A DNA stretch of 9,124 nt, from the NCBI GenBank assembly GCA_964654825.1, contig CAZZKG010000098.1:1-9124 (forward strand), read 5' to 3'. This DNA comes from CAZZKG01 sp964654825. GTDB taxonomy: Bacteria > Gemmatimonadota > CAZMKB01. This document shows positions 1 through 6,826 of this stretch, piece after piece (the first letter of the stretch is position 1; each line of letters begins with the position of its first letter). The translations under genes were made by a program, and so were the position numbers. The notes beneath the pieces are model-generated. The model made no database searches and was not told the origin of the DNA. It saw only the letters and a program-made list of their open reading frames with translations.

Positions 1-7
1 GCTCTCA

Positions 8-1132
8 TCACTCGCCGAACCGCTTCCGGATCGGCGTCTTTTTGTAATCGGATCGATTGAGCTCGACATCGACATTCGGATCGTACTCCTCGCTGTCGGT
101 GTAAATTACGTCCCCCGACTCATTCACCCAGCGATACTGCCACTGGTTCGAACCCATCTCGACTTCGTTCGTGTATGGGTTGACGTATTCCTCCTGCTCG
201 GTGAGTGTCAGGTACATGTCGTTGTTGATCTCGGCATTGGTCTTACGGCGATGTTCGACAATCTCACGTTCGATACGCTGGACTTCCTGTTGAGTGTTGA
301 GGACGATCTCTCCCCTTTTGATCTGCCCCTGGATCTCGCCCGCGATCCACTGTGAGTTGAGAATCACCGAGTTCTGGATGATGCTGAAGTAAGGCTCCCA
401 TTTCTGATATTCGTTCACGGAGGTCCGAACGCACAGGGTTTCCTTGTTTCCCCACATCCCGGCACCGAGCTGTCCCCAGTCCTCGACAACCGCCACCATC
501 TTCTCCCGGTAGGTACGGCCGGCTTCGCTGTATGTGAATGTAACAATGGCGGCATCATAACTGAATGATGCCCCCGCGAACATGGACCGGGCATTCTGCT
601 GGTATTTCCTGGCAAGGTCAGGAAGGCTCTTCTGCTCGACTATATTTACATTTCCTGCCTGAGGATGTGCATAGGGAATCGCCACATCTCTGATGAACTG
701 CTGGGCGGACATGAGGAAATAGACTGTCATGCCCCGGTAGTTGCTCCCGGGTTGGAACATCCCCATCTGACCGGCTGGGGACATCCGGGGATCGTAAAAA
801 AGCACGTCCGGGAGCCAGCGGATCATCGCCGTACCCGCCGCGTCCTTCTTGACCGTGAAATCGAGTTTTGCCGCGACGGATTGTGCCGGACCGCCGGCGG
901 CAGTCGGATCTACCCGAAAGATCCCCCCTTCGGTCTGCCAGCCCTTCGGGATCAGGAGGCTGAACGCATTCTCGCGTGGCTCGGAGACCCGCGTGAATGT
1001 CACTGCGCTCGCCTGCGATTTGCCCGGTTTTTCCGATATGGTGGACCCGCTGCCCTCTTCCTGGTTGTTTTCACCGTCCGCACATCCGACGGAGAACAGG
1101 AGAAATACGCAAAAGATGATCACGTGTTTCAT
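8..1132 (-). CDS. Uncharacterised lipoprotein with a conserved-looking C-terminal tail
   Basis: I do not recognise a named family. The 374-residue product starts with a charged residue, a hydrophobic stretch (residues 4-15) and a lipobox-like FSVGC ending at Cys17, so it is probably exported and lipid-anchored. A low-complexity acidic and Ser-rich linker (about 20-45) follows, as is usual for a tethered lipoprotein. Residues 50-260 look like a mixed beta/alpha globular domain with many aromatics. Residues 262-305 are charged and predicted helical. The last 65 residues are rich in Tyr, Trp, Asn and Asp (for example WQYRWVNESGDVIYTD) and look like a compact, constrained domain. The ATG has an AGGGGG site five bases upstream (1138-1143). 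It begins one base after the SDR stop, so the two genes are likely translationally coupled. The stop lies seven bases from the window edge, so any downstream partner is not visible. The gene call is firm and the function unknown. Confidence 0.82.
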   Translation of the reverse strand: MKHVIIFCVFLLFSVGCADGENNQEEGSGSTISEKPGKSQASAVTFTRVSEPRENAFSLLIPKGWQTEGGIFRVDPTAAGGPAQSVAAKLDFTVKKDAAGTAMIRWLPDVLFYDPRMSPAGQMGMFQPGSNYRGMTVYFLMSAQQFIRDVAIPYAHPQAGNVNIVEQKSLPDLARKYQQNARSMFAGASFSYDAAIVTFTYSEAGRTYREKMVAVVEDWGQLGAGMWGNKETLCVRTSVNEYQKWEPYFSIIQNSVILNSQWIAGEIQGQIKRGEIVLNTQQEVQRIEREIVEHRRKTNAEINNDMYLTLTEQEEYVNPYTNEVEMGSNQWQYRWVNESGDVIYTDSEEYDPNVDVELNRSDYKKTPIRKRFGE

Positions 1133-1133
1133 A

Positions 1134-1952
1134 TCAACCCCCTGATTTTAAACTGTTTTCCCTGTTGCGGCCGGCGCCGGTTGCTATCAGGTAGTACAAC
1201 CGACGCGGGAGCCTGTTCATCAATCCGACGATTACCCTGTTCCAGAATCCCGGAACACACACGACTTTATTTTTCGCGAGACATGCGAGTGAATAGTCCA
1301 CCACGTCCCCGGCTGACATCCACCTCATTACCCCCCTGTCCTTCATCCTGGATTCATCCCACCCGATCCTCGAATGAAAGTCGGTTCTGGTGAATCCGGG
1401 ACAGAGGGCCTGTACCTTCACACCGGTCCCGGTGAGCTCTATGTGGAGAGCTTCGGTGAAAGCGTTGAGATATGATTTCGTTGGTGCATATGTCGCACTC
1501 CCCGGGAACACCAGCCAGGCAGCTACCGACGAGACATTTATTATTGTACCCTCTCCTCGGGAGATCATCTGTGGAAGAGCCGAGTAAGTGAGCTCGACCG
1601 CTGCTTCGACGTGCACCCGGATCATGTCCATGTGGGTCTCGAGGGAATCCGAGAGGAAACCCTCCCTGCCTGTTCCGAATCCGGCGTTGTTGATCAGGTA
1701 GTGTAGGTCCCCGGTGTTCCTGATCTTTCTTGAGAGCGCCGAGACATCAACCGGATTGGAAAGCTCGGCTATCACCACTTCCACGTTCACTCCATTCACT
1801 GACTGCAGATGATCGGCAAGCTTACGGATCTTCTCCTCCCTCCTGCCGGTGATGATCAGGTCGTACCTGCCGGCGGCAAATCTGCGGGCAAATGCAGCCC
1901 CGATCCCGCTGGTCGCCCCCGTGATGAGCACCGTACCTTTTCCGCCGGTCAT
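1134..1952 (-). CDS. Short-chain dehydrogenase/reductase (classical SDR, DltE/COG0300-like)
   Basis: This is a soluble NAD(P)-dependent oxidoreductase of 272 residues, the usual length for a classical SDR. Counting from the ATG at 1952, the nucleotide-binding TGATSGIG motif is at residues 11-18, NNAG at 88-91, the catalytic Ser at 141/142 and YAPTK at 155-159, giving Tyr155 and Lys159. Arginines just after the second strand (ITGRREEK) suggest a preference for NADPH. This is a family rule, not proof. The substrate cannot be told from sequence. A basic, partly hydrophobic tail follows residue 235. An in-frame TTG at 1961 would add three residues. I prefer the ATG, which leaves 23 bases after the glycosyltransferase stop. 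The neighbours suggest cotranscription with the membrane glycosyltransferase and the lipoprotein. Confidence 0.93.
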   Translation of the reverse strand: MTGGKGTVLITGATSGIGAAFARRFAAGRYDLIITGRREEKIRKLADHLQSVNGVNVEVVIAELSNPVDVSALSRKIRNTGDLHYLINNAGFGTGREGFLSDSLETHMDMIRVHVEAAVELTYSALPQMISRGEGTIINVSSVAAWLVFPGSATYAPTKSYLNAFTEALHIELTGTGVKVQALCPGFTRTDFHSRIGWDESRMKDRGVMRWMSAGDVVDYSLACLAKNKVVCVPGFWNRVIVGLMNRLPRRLYYLIATGAGRNRENSLKSGG

Positions 1953-1975
1953 TGATTCCAAAGTGCCCTTTCTTT

Positions 1976-3559
1976 TTAAATGAAAATCCTGATATCGAGC
2001 CAGTGTTCCCTGAGCGGCCGCCTGATCCCCCGGCAGATGTACACGGGCAGGTTGCTCTCGAACGATCGGGCGTACTCGTGAATGATAACCGCCGCCAGTT
2101 CACAGCTCTCGAAGTCGGGAGCATAATCCTCAATGTTTCCACCGATGATGATCATCACCTCCCCCGTATAATCGCCCGGTCCCCAGAACCAGTAGCTGTT
2201 GTGCCCCGAGATCGCCTTCGGCAGTCCCAGTTCGCGTCCGAAGAAATCAATTGCGCCGGCCTGACCGTAGTTCCGGGTGAGGATCGCACACACATTCTGC
2301 TCCCGGGGGGTGAGGCTGTGGAAAACTTCAGAGACGGTAGCGGCCATCTCCGGCCAGCCGAACATGTCTGAAAATTGCTGACCGAGTTTGTCGACTTCTC
2401 CGCGTTCTCCGGTCCCGGGTTCGACACCTATGGCTTTTGCATACCGGATGAAGGTCTCCGGAGGCAGGAGGGGAAGGACGATGGGAGCAGTGAATATTCC
2501 GCCCGCGACGAGGAATACTATCACGACGGACTTGAGCCAGTTCCACTTTCTCTTTTCGATGAATCGCTCGATGACGATCCCACCCGCAGCGATGAGGATT
2601 ACATAAGTCGGAGCCTGATAGTACGGTTTACCGTTTTTCGCCATAAAAACAACGAGCAGTGTGATGTACATGAAAGCAAGTGGCCGGTACCGACGTCCTT
2701 CCCTTGCAAAGAAGAGATAGAGGAGCCCGGGTACCCAGATGATGAGGCTGAGCGGGTGCAGCATGAGGACCTGCTCCGTCAGAAAAGCAAGCGGTGGGAT
2801 GGGAAGGTTTTTGTATTCCGTGGCGTTTCTCATAAACTCGATGGTGGGCCAGTCGTTGGCCATCTGCCAGAGGATGTGAGGGAGGTAGATCAGGAAAGCG
2901 GTCAACCCGCCGATCCAGAACCATTTACGGAAGAACCATCTGCGGTGGGACGAGAGTAGCATTCCGACCGTGAGACCGACACAGAGGAAGAGGATGCTCA
3001 ACTTGTTCTGAAGACCCAGTCCTATCAGAACACCGAACAGGACCCACAGTTTTTCATCCCCTGTTTTGAAAATCCTTATCAGGATTAACATGCAGAGAGC
3101 CCAGAAGAGGAAGTCGAAGCTGTTCATGGAGTAGATATCGAAAATACTCAGATATACAGGGGCGATGAGCACAACCACCGCTGCAAGAGTCTGTGAGAAC
3201 CTGCCACCGCCGAGCTCACGGGCCATTCGGCCGGTGAGAAAGATCATCCATCCGCCTGACAGCGCTGGAAGAAGCCTCAGGGCGGGCAGGGATTCACCGA
3301 AGAAGAGCCGGCTGAGCGCCAGTATCACCAGTGAGAACGGAGGCTGGTCCACATAGCCCCAGTCGAGGTGGTCGCTGCATGCTATGTAGTAGAGCTCGTC
3401 TCTGAAATAGCCGTAGGTTGTCGTTATATCGATCACGAGGTGAATGATAACGGATAGGAGTCCGATATAGAGGAGCAGGGCGTCATCACTTTTCCAGAAG
3501 CTGCGTGATTTGCTGACTCCGTGCAAATCAACCCACTCCTTCCGATACTCACTCGCCAC
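1976..3559 (-). CDS. GT39/PMT_2-family integral membrane glycosyltransferase
   Basis: The 527-residue product looks like a GT-C fold enzyme of the dolichyl-phosphate-mannose mannosyltransferase/ArnT superfamily, which uses polyprenyl-phosphate sugars on the outer face of the inner membrane. A first membrane segment (about 28-48) is followed by an extracytoplasmic loop with the RDE motif (residues 53-55), where Asp54 is the expected catalytic acid. The loop continues with LDWGYVDQPP, typical of bacterial members. About ten more hydrophobic segments run to about 365, with a KPYYQAP motif at 311-317 in a late loop. Residues 375-527 form a soluble C-terminal domain. The start is a GTG with an excellent AAGGAGGG site. 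The acceptor and sugar cannot be assigned. It lies between the nitrilase and SDR genes on the same strand. Family confidence is high and specificity unknown. Confidence 0.93.
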   Translation of the reverse strand: MASEYRKEWVDLHGVSKSRSFWKSDDALLLYIGLLSVIIHLVIDITTTYGYFRDELYYIACSDHLDWGYVDQPPFSLVILALSRLFFGESLPALRLLPALSGGWMIFLTGRMARELGGGRFSQTLAAVVVLIAPVYLSIFDIYSMNSFDFLFWALCMLILIRIFKTGDEKLWVLFGVLIGLGLQNKLSILFLCVGLTVGMLLSSHRRWFFRKWFWIGGLTAFLIYLPHILWQMANDWPTIEFMRNATEYKNLPIPPLAFLTEQVLMLHPLSLIIWVPGLLYLFFAREGRRYRPLAFMYITLLVVFMAKNGKPYYQAPTYVILIAAGGIVIERFIEKRKWNWLKSVVIVFLVAGGIFTAPIVLPLLPPETFIRYAKAIGVEPGTGERGEVDKLGQQFSDMFGWPEMAATVSEVFHSLTPREQNVCAILTRNYGQAGAIDFFGRELGLPKAISGHNSYWFWGPGDYTGEVMIIIGGNIEDYAPDFESCELAAVIIHEYARSFESNLPVYICRGIRRPLREHWLDIRIFI

Positions 3560-3564
3560 AGTTA

Positions 3565-3572
3565 CCCTCCTT
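3565..3572 (-). promoter_or_regulatory. Ribosome binding site fixing the GTG start of the glycosyltransferase
   Basis: On the minus strand AAGGAGGG lies five bases before the GTG at 3559-3557. It is close to a perfect anti-16S match and supports this non-ATG start, since no ATG in frame is as well placed. Confidence 0.8.
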
Positions 3573-3648
3573 GTTCACCTGTTTCCCGACCCTGTATTTT
3601 TTAATCACAACGCTTCGCTGTCGAATCCGGTGAGGCGGTTCTCCCGGT

Positions 3649-4395
3649 TCAATACAGATCCCCCCGCCTCTGCGAGAGGACCGGCATGTAATCCCGCACA
3701 GCTTTTACCAGGTTCTTGCTTACCTCGCCTACGATCAGCTCTTCCCTGTCTTCGGCTGCCTCTGCCACTGTCACGCCGTACGGATCGATGATACAGCTCG
3801 ATCCGCAGAATGTGACGTCTGCGTCTTTGCCGACCCTGTTTGCCGAGATCACATAGACCTGGTTTTCGATAGCCCTCGCGCGGATGAGGTTCCGCCAGTG
3901 GGAGAGACGTGGTAAGGCGAATGCCGAACTGTGTGTGATGATTTCGGAGCCATTCAGAGCAAGAGAGCGGCTGATCTCGGGAAATCTGATGTCATAACAG
4001 ATTGTGAGCCCCCACTTCATGCCACCGACCGTAGCCGACTCGAGAGAATCTCCCGGCACAATGTACTGATCCTCTTTGAAGAGCGGGTACGCGGCGAGGT
4101 GTGTCTTTCTGTATTTGCCGATGAGTTCTCCCTGCGGGTCGAAGACGGCGAGCGAATTGTAGATGCCCTCTTCCACTTTCTCGGAGAGTCCGCATAGAAC
4201 GTACATACCGGAGTCCCGGGCGGCTGTCATGACGATCGAGACGGGAGTGTCTACTCGATCGAAGTCCCAGGGTGAAGCAATGTCGGCGATTTTCGACATT
4301 TCGTACCCGGTGTCGACTAGTTCGGGTAGAACAACGGCATCACACCCTTTCTTTTTTGCTGCCTCGGCGACACGAACAATCTTTGCACAGTTTGA
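3649..4395 (-). CDS. Nitrilase-superfamily carbon-nitrogen hydrolase, 5' end lost in assembly gap
   Basis: The product is a cytoplasmic amidase/omega-amidase type enzyme hydrolysing a carbon-nitrogen bond. The Glu-Lys-Cys triad is visible. The reading frame stays open upstream of the first in-frame ATG (4299) right to the gap at 4395, and this part reads as typical family sequence: a KIVRVAEAAKKKG helix, then VVLPELVDTGYEM, with the catalytic Glu at 4321-4323. Counting visible residues from the gap edge, Glu is 25, Lys is 97 (GKYRKTHL) and Cys is 133 (GLTICYDIRFPE). The end, with RRGDLY, is also typical. 248 residues are visible, against a usual 260-280, so about 20 residues (the first beta strand and start codon) are missing. 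Starting at 4299 would delete the catalytic Glu and is wrong. The natural substrate is unknown. The gene follows the O-methyltransferase and precedes the glycosyltransferase by 89 bases. Confidence 0.92.
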   Translation of the reverse strand, partial: SNCAKIVRVAEAAKKKGCDAVVLPELVDTGYEMSKIADIASPWDFDRVDTPVSIVMTAARDSGMYVLCGLSEKVEEGIYNSLAVFDPQGELIGKYRKTHLAAYPLFKEDQYIVPGDSLESATVGGMKWGLTICYDIRFPEISRSLALNGSEIITHSSAFALPRLSHWRNLIRARAIENQVYVISANRVGKDADVTFCGSSCIIDPYGVTVAEAAEDREELIVGEVSKNLVKAVRDYMPVLSQRRGDLY

Positions 4396-4495
4396 NNNNN
4401 NNNNNNNNNNNNNNNNNNNNNNNNNNNNNNNNNNNNNNNNNNNNNNNNNNNNNNNNNNNNNNNNNNNNNNNNNNNNNNNNNNNNNNNNNNNNNNN
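4396..4495. other. Assembly gap of 100 Ns
   Basis: Exactly 100 ambiguous bases, the conventional placeholder for a scaffold gap of unknown size. It hides the start of the nitrilase-family gene and the intergenic space after the O-methyltransferase, whose stop codon is two bases from the gap edge. The missing coding part should be about 60 bases if no other gene is lost, so the true gap may be short. The join could also be wrong. Confidence 0.97.
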
Positions 4496-4496
4496 T

Positions 4497-5495
4497 CTAC
4501 CGGACGATACCGGTGATGACGCCCGAATCGTTGGGGCTGTCGAATGGGACGCGCCTGGTGTCCCTCACTCCTACGTCTTTCAACATGCCCTTTATCTGCT
4601 TTTCAGAATAGCTCTGTCCGGCCTCTGTCCCGAGGAGCATGTTGAGGGAGAAAACCGCCGGATAAACCGGGCCGTCCATCGTCTCGTTAAGGAGAAAATC
4701 ATGCACGATGATCAGTCCCCCGGACTGGAGTACCCCGACTGTTTTCTGGAGTAATCTGCGACATTCGGCCGGTCCTTCCCCATGCAGTATGTGAGAGAGC
4801 CATGCCGCATCGTAGGAACCGGGTATGTTCTCGTCGACGAAGTTTCCCGCACAAAAATCGATCCTGTCACTAAGACCGAACTGCTCGATGGTCTTCTCAG
4901 CGAACGGTCGTGAGGCAGGTAGATCATAGACGGTGGCTATGAGCTCCGGATTATTCTGGCAGAACTGAATGGCGTATGTTCCCGGTCCACCCCCGACGTC
5001 GATGAGGTGCCGTCTGTCCGAAAGGTCGAGCTGTTTCACAAGCCTCGGTGCGAGAAGCATTGCTATGTTGAACATACCCATGAGAAAACTCTCTCTGGCT
5101 TCATCATCGAGCTGTGTCGCCCTCGTCCTCATCGGCCGGCCGGTCCTCACCGATTCATCCAGCTTGGACCAGGAGCCGACCAGCTGCCGGTGATGCTGAA
5201 TGATGTACCCGATGTAGTGATCTGATTCTTTCGAGAGAAATGTACAGCCTGTCTCCGTATTGGCATACCGCTCGTCCTCCTTGGTCAACAGGCCCATTGC
5301 CGTGAGTGCGTTCATGAGCATAGACAATGCTCTACTGTCGGCATCCACTTTTCTGCTGATTTGCTCTACCGTTTTCCAGTCTTTACCGATCGCGGTAAAC
5401 ACGTCGAGCCTGACCCCGGCGTGGAGCACACAGGATCTCCAGTATCCTCCGGATGTCTCGAGTATTTTCCCTGGACTCCATTCTTCTATGTTCAT
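4497..5495 (-). CDS. SAM-dependent O-methyltransferase (acetylserotonin/plant OMT-like, Methyltransf_2 type)
   Basis: The 332-residue product has the layout of class I small-molecule O-methyltransferases. Residues 1-105 form a helical dimerisation and winged-helix region (VLHAGVRLDVFTAIG, then a helix-turn-helix-like stretch around TVEQISRKVDADSRALSML). Residues 160-332 are the Rossmann methyltransferase domain, with SAM motif I LIDVGGGPG (164-172), an acidic ribose-contact Asp in VYDLP (191), and IIVHDFLLNE (262-271). His235 and His238 (LSHILHGEGP) sit where the catalytic base occurs in this family. The substrate is probably a hydroxylated aromatic or similar small molecule. This is inference. 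The ATG has GGAGA at 5502-5506, six bases upstream. It is complete, with its TAG stop just before the assembly gap. It starts 75 bases after the GNAT gene, with no clear terminator between them, so the two are likely cotranscribed. Confidence 0.93.
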   Translation of the reverse strand: MNIEEWSPGKILETSGGYWRSCVLHAGVRLDVFTAIGKDWKTVEQISRKVDADSRALSMLMNALTAMGLLTKEDERYANTETGCTFLSKESDHYIGYIIQHHRQLVGSWSKLDESVRTGRPMRTRATQLDDEARESFLMGMFNIAMLLAPRLVKQLDLSDRRHLIDVGGGPGTYAIQFCQNNPELIATVYDLPASRPFAEKTIEQFGLSDRIDFCAGNFVDENIPGSYDAAWLSHILHGEGPAECRRLLQKTVGVLQSGGLIIVHDFLLNETMDGPVYPAVFSLNMLLGTEAGQSYSEKQIKGMLKDVGVRDTRRVPFDSPNDSGVITGIVR

Positions 5496-5570
5496 TTTAT
5501 TTCTCCGGTTGTCTGTCCACCATCGTCGAATTTTTTACTGTTCTGCTTCTTTCCGAAAACTCCCCGCTGG

Positions 5571-6536
5571 TTATCTCCAGTCGTCAAGCACGAAAATCCC
5601 CGGCCTGTTGTACGCAGGCTCGTTCGGGCGGTGCATGGCTACCCCGCCGATGGAGACGCGGAATCCGTATTTGATCATCGCTTGATATGCTTTCTGGCGT
5701 CCCGCGTTGACACCGGCGACGAGTTGTGCCATGCCCTGGTTTCTAGCGTAGATCATCGCGACCGCAAGCAGATCCTCGAACTGTTTTCCTGCATCAGGCC
5801 CCGGCCTCACAGCTCCAAACTTGACATAGCACGTACCATCTCCCGCTTCCGAACCGGTTCCACAGTGACAGACAGCAAATCCGGTTATCGTGGATTCCTC
5901 TCCGATCGTCAGCGTGTCGCCGAGAGATTGAGAATGTATCGAACGGATCTCGAATTCCAGGTCCAGTCCATCGTAAATCGAACAAGTCACTTCTCTGGAC
6001 CTGGCGATGAGCTGGCCCCGCTCCTTCTCCGAGGCATCGGAAAAATTTTTTACCTGTCTGCGAAATGATGAGACCTCCTCCCGTAGTAATCCGATATCCC
6101 CTGTGGGAATGGACATGATCGCAGTGAGAAACCGCGGCCAGAAACCAAATTTCTGATACAGTCCTATATGCTTCTCGCTGTTGGCATACGTGGAGAGACC
6201 GACATGGCCGAGACCGCGGCGATCGAGGATTTCCATCGTATGTTCCAGTAGCCTGCTCGCGACACCCCGGTCCCACAGGTCGGGGTGAACGGTCAGTGGT
6301 CCGACGACACCCACACTCCCCCAGCCGGCTGCGAAGATCGATCCCACGACTCTTCCGCCGGCGAAAGCTCCCAGTGAGACGATTGGAGAAGCATTCCATC
6401 GTGTCCGGATGAAATCCCTCCCGGCTCCGTATGTTTCCGGATCGGGAATACCCTCCCAGGTGCCGAATGCAAGGCGAAAGATCCGTTCGGCATCGGGCAG
6501 GTCCTTCTCGTGAAGCGGTCCTGTGGTTATGTCCAT
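5571..6536 (-). CDS. GNAT-family N-acetyltransferase with two GNAT-like domains
   Basis: The 321-residue product is probably an acetyl-CoA-dependent acetyltransferase with an unknown acceptor. The N-terminal GNAT domain (about 1-145) has strand beta4 and motif A, GPLTVHPDLWDRGVASRLL (79-97), whose RGVA is the pyrophosphate-binding R/Q-x-x-G-x-A/G turn in relaxed form. It continues with LYQKFGFWP (126-134), the usual closing segment. A mixed linker (about 145-182) leads to a second, more divergent GNAT-like half (183-321), with YVKFGAVRPG, a helix, and AYQAMIKYGFRV (283-294). The second half lacks a clear pyrophosphate motif. I place the start at the ATG at 6536 because GAGGT (6545-6549) is eight bases upstream. 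An in-frame GTG at 6596 would add 20 residues that look unlike a protein start and has no ribosome site. It is the first gene of the minus-strand unit, behind a strong promoter. Confidence 0.9.
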   Translation of the reverse strand: MDITTGPLHEKDLPDAERIFRLAFGTWEGIPDPETYGAGRDFIRTRWNASPIVSLGAFAGGRVVGSIFAAGWGSVGVVGPLTVHPDLWDRGVASRLLEHTMEILDRRGLGHVGLSTYANSEKHIGLYQKFGFWPRFLTAIMSIPTGDIGLLREEVSSFRRQVKNFSDASEKERGQLIARSREVTCSIYDGLDLEFEIRSIHSQSLGDTLTIGEESTITGFAVCHCGTGSEAGDGTCYVKFGAVRPGPDAGKQFEDLLAVAMIYARNQGMAQLVAGVNAGRQKAYQAMIKYGFRVSIGGVAMHRPNEPAYNRPGIFVLDDWR

Positions 6537-6544
6537 ATCGATTG

Positions 6545-6549
6545 ACCTC
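6545..6549 (-). promoter_or_regulatory. Ribosome binding site deciding the GNAT gene start
   Basis: GAGGT on the minus strand lies eight bases before the ATG at 6536. It favours this start over the upstream GTG at 6596, which is preceded by a C/G-rich stretch with no Shine-Dalgarno match. Confidence 0.7.
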
Positions 6550-6624
6550 GCAGAACCATGCGACGTTCGTGCCTGGCGGACGGGAGAAGCCGGCACCCGG
6601 CCGGTTGTCCACGGTCCTGAAAGG

Positions 6625-6653
6625 ATTATACCTCAGCTTTTTTAGTTCGTCAA
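6625..6653 (-). promoter_or_regulatory. Sigma70-type promoter for the minus-strand gene cluster
   Basis: Read on the minus strand, the -35 element TTGACG (6653-6648) is followed by exactly 17 bases and then a perfect -10 TATAAT (6630-6625). Transcription would start near 6618, leaving a leader of about 80 bases before the GNAT ATG. The match to the vegetative consensus is 11 of 12 positions with ideal spacing, so housekeeping expression is likely. Some phyla use other promoter rules, which lowers certainty. Confidence 0.72.
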
Positions 6654-6791
6654 TGGATAATCTCTCCGGATCGGTAAATAACTTCACAAACCTGTCGGAA
6701 GTTTTTCATTTCGTAACTTCAAAACGGAAAGTTGATTGAAGCCCTCCCTTGATATCAACTCGAATATTACTAAATAGGTGATATCTGAGAA

Positions 6792-6805
6792 GCGAAAGTA
6801 TTCGC
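6792..6805 (+). other. Small hairpin in the egtB leader
   Basis: GCGAA, a four-base AGTA loop, then TTCGC: a perfect five-pair stem. It has no following U-run, so it is not a standard terminator. It may be a leader structure or chance. Confidence 0.35.
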
Positions 6806-6809
6806 AGTG

Positions 6810-6826
6810 CACGGGACTTCCCAGTG
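6810..6826 (+). other. Second small hairpin in the egtB leader
   Basis: CACGGG, an ACTT loop, then CCC, one bulged A and GTG: six pairs with a bulge, 27 bases before the egtB start. There is no U-run. With the hairpin just upstream it gives two consecutive stem-loops before the egtB ribosome site. Confidence 0.35.

Noticed and set aside
665..1393. Plus-strand open frame of 242 codons
   Set aside because: It runs antisense across the lipoprotein and SDR genes. Its product has no motif and is rich in Arg, Pro and His, as expected of a shadow frame.
1952..2959. Plus-strand frames of 139 and 194 codons
   Set aside because: They are antisense to the membrane glycosyltransferase, which shows a coherent hydrophobic pattern and RDE motif.
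3560..3648. Possible terminator or promoter between the nitrilase and glycosyltransferase genes
   Set aside because: There is an A-rich stretch on the minus strand but no convincing GC-rich stem followed by a U-run, and no good -35/-10 pair.
4163..4754. Plus-strand open frames running through the Ns
   Set aside because: They are open only because ambiguous bases contain no stop. The real genes lie on the other strand.
6537..6596. 20-codon N-terminal extension of the GNAT gene from a GTG
   Set aside because: No ribosome site precedes the GTG, the extension is Ser/Arg-rich and unlike a GNAT start, and a good GAGGT site lies before the internal ATG.
5794..6687. Minus-strand open frame of 297 codons
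   Set aside because: It is a frame-shifted shadow of the GNAT gene. The product is Arg/Ser/Gly/Cys-rich with no domain, whereas the overlapping GNAT frame has motif A and a ribosome site.
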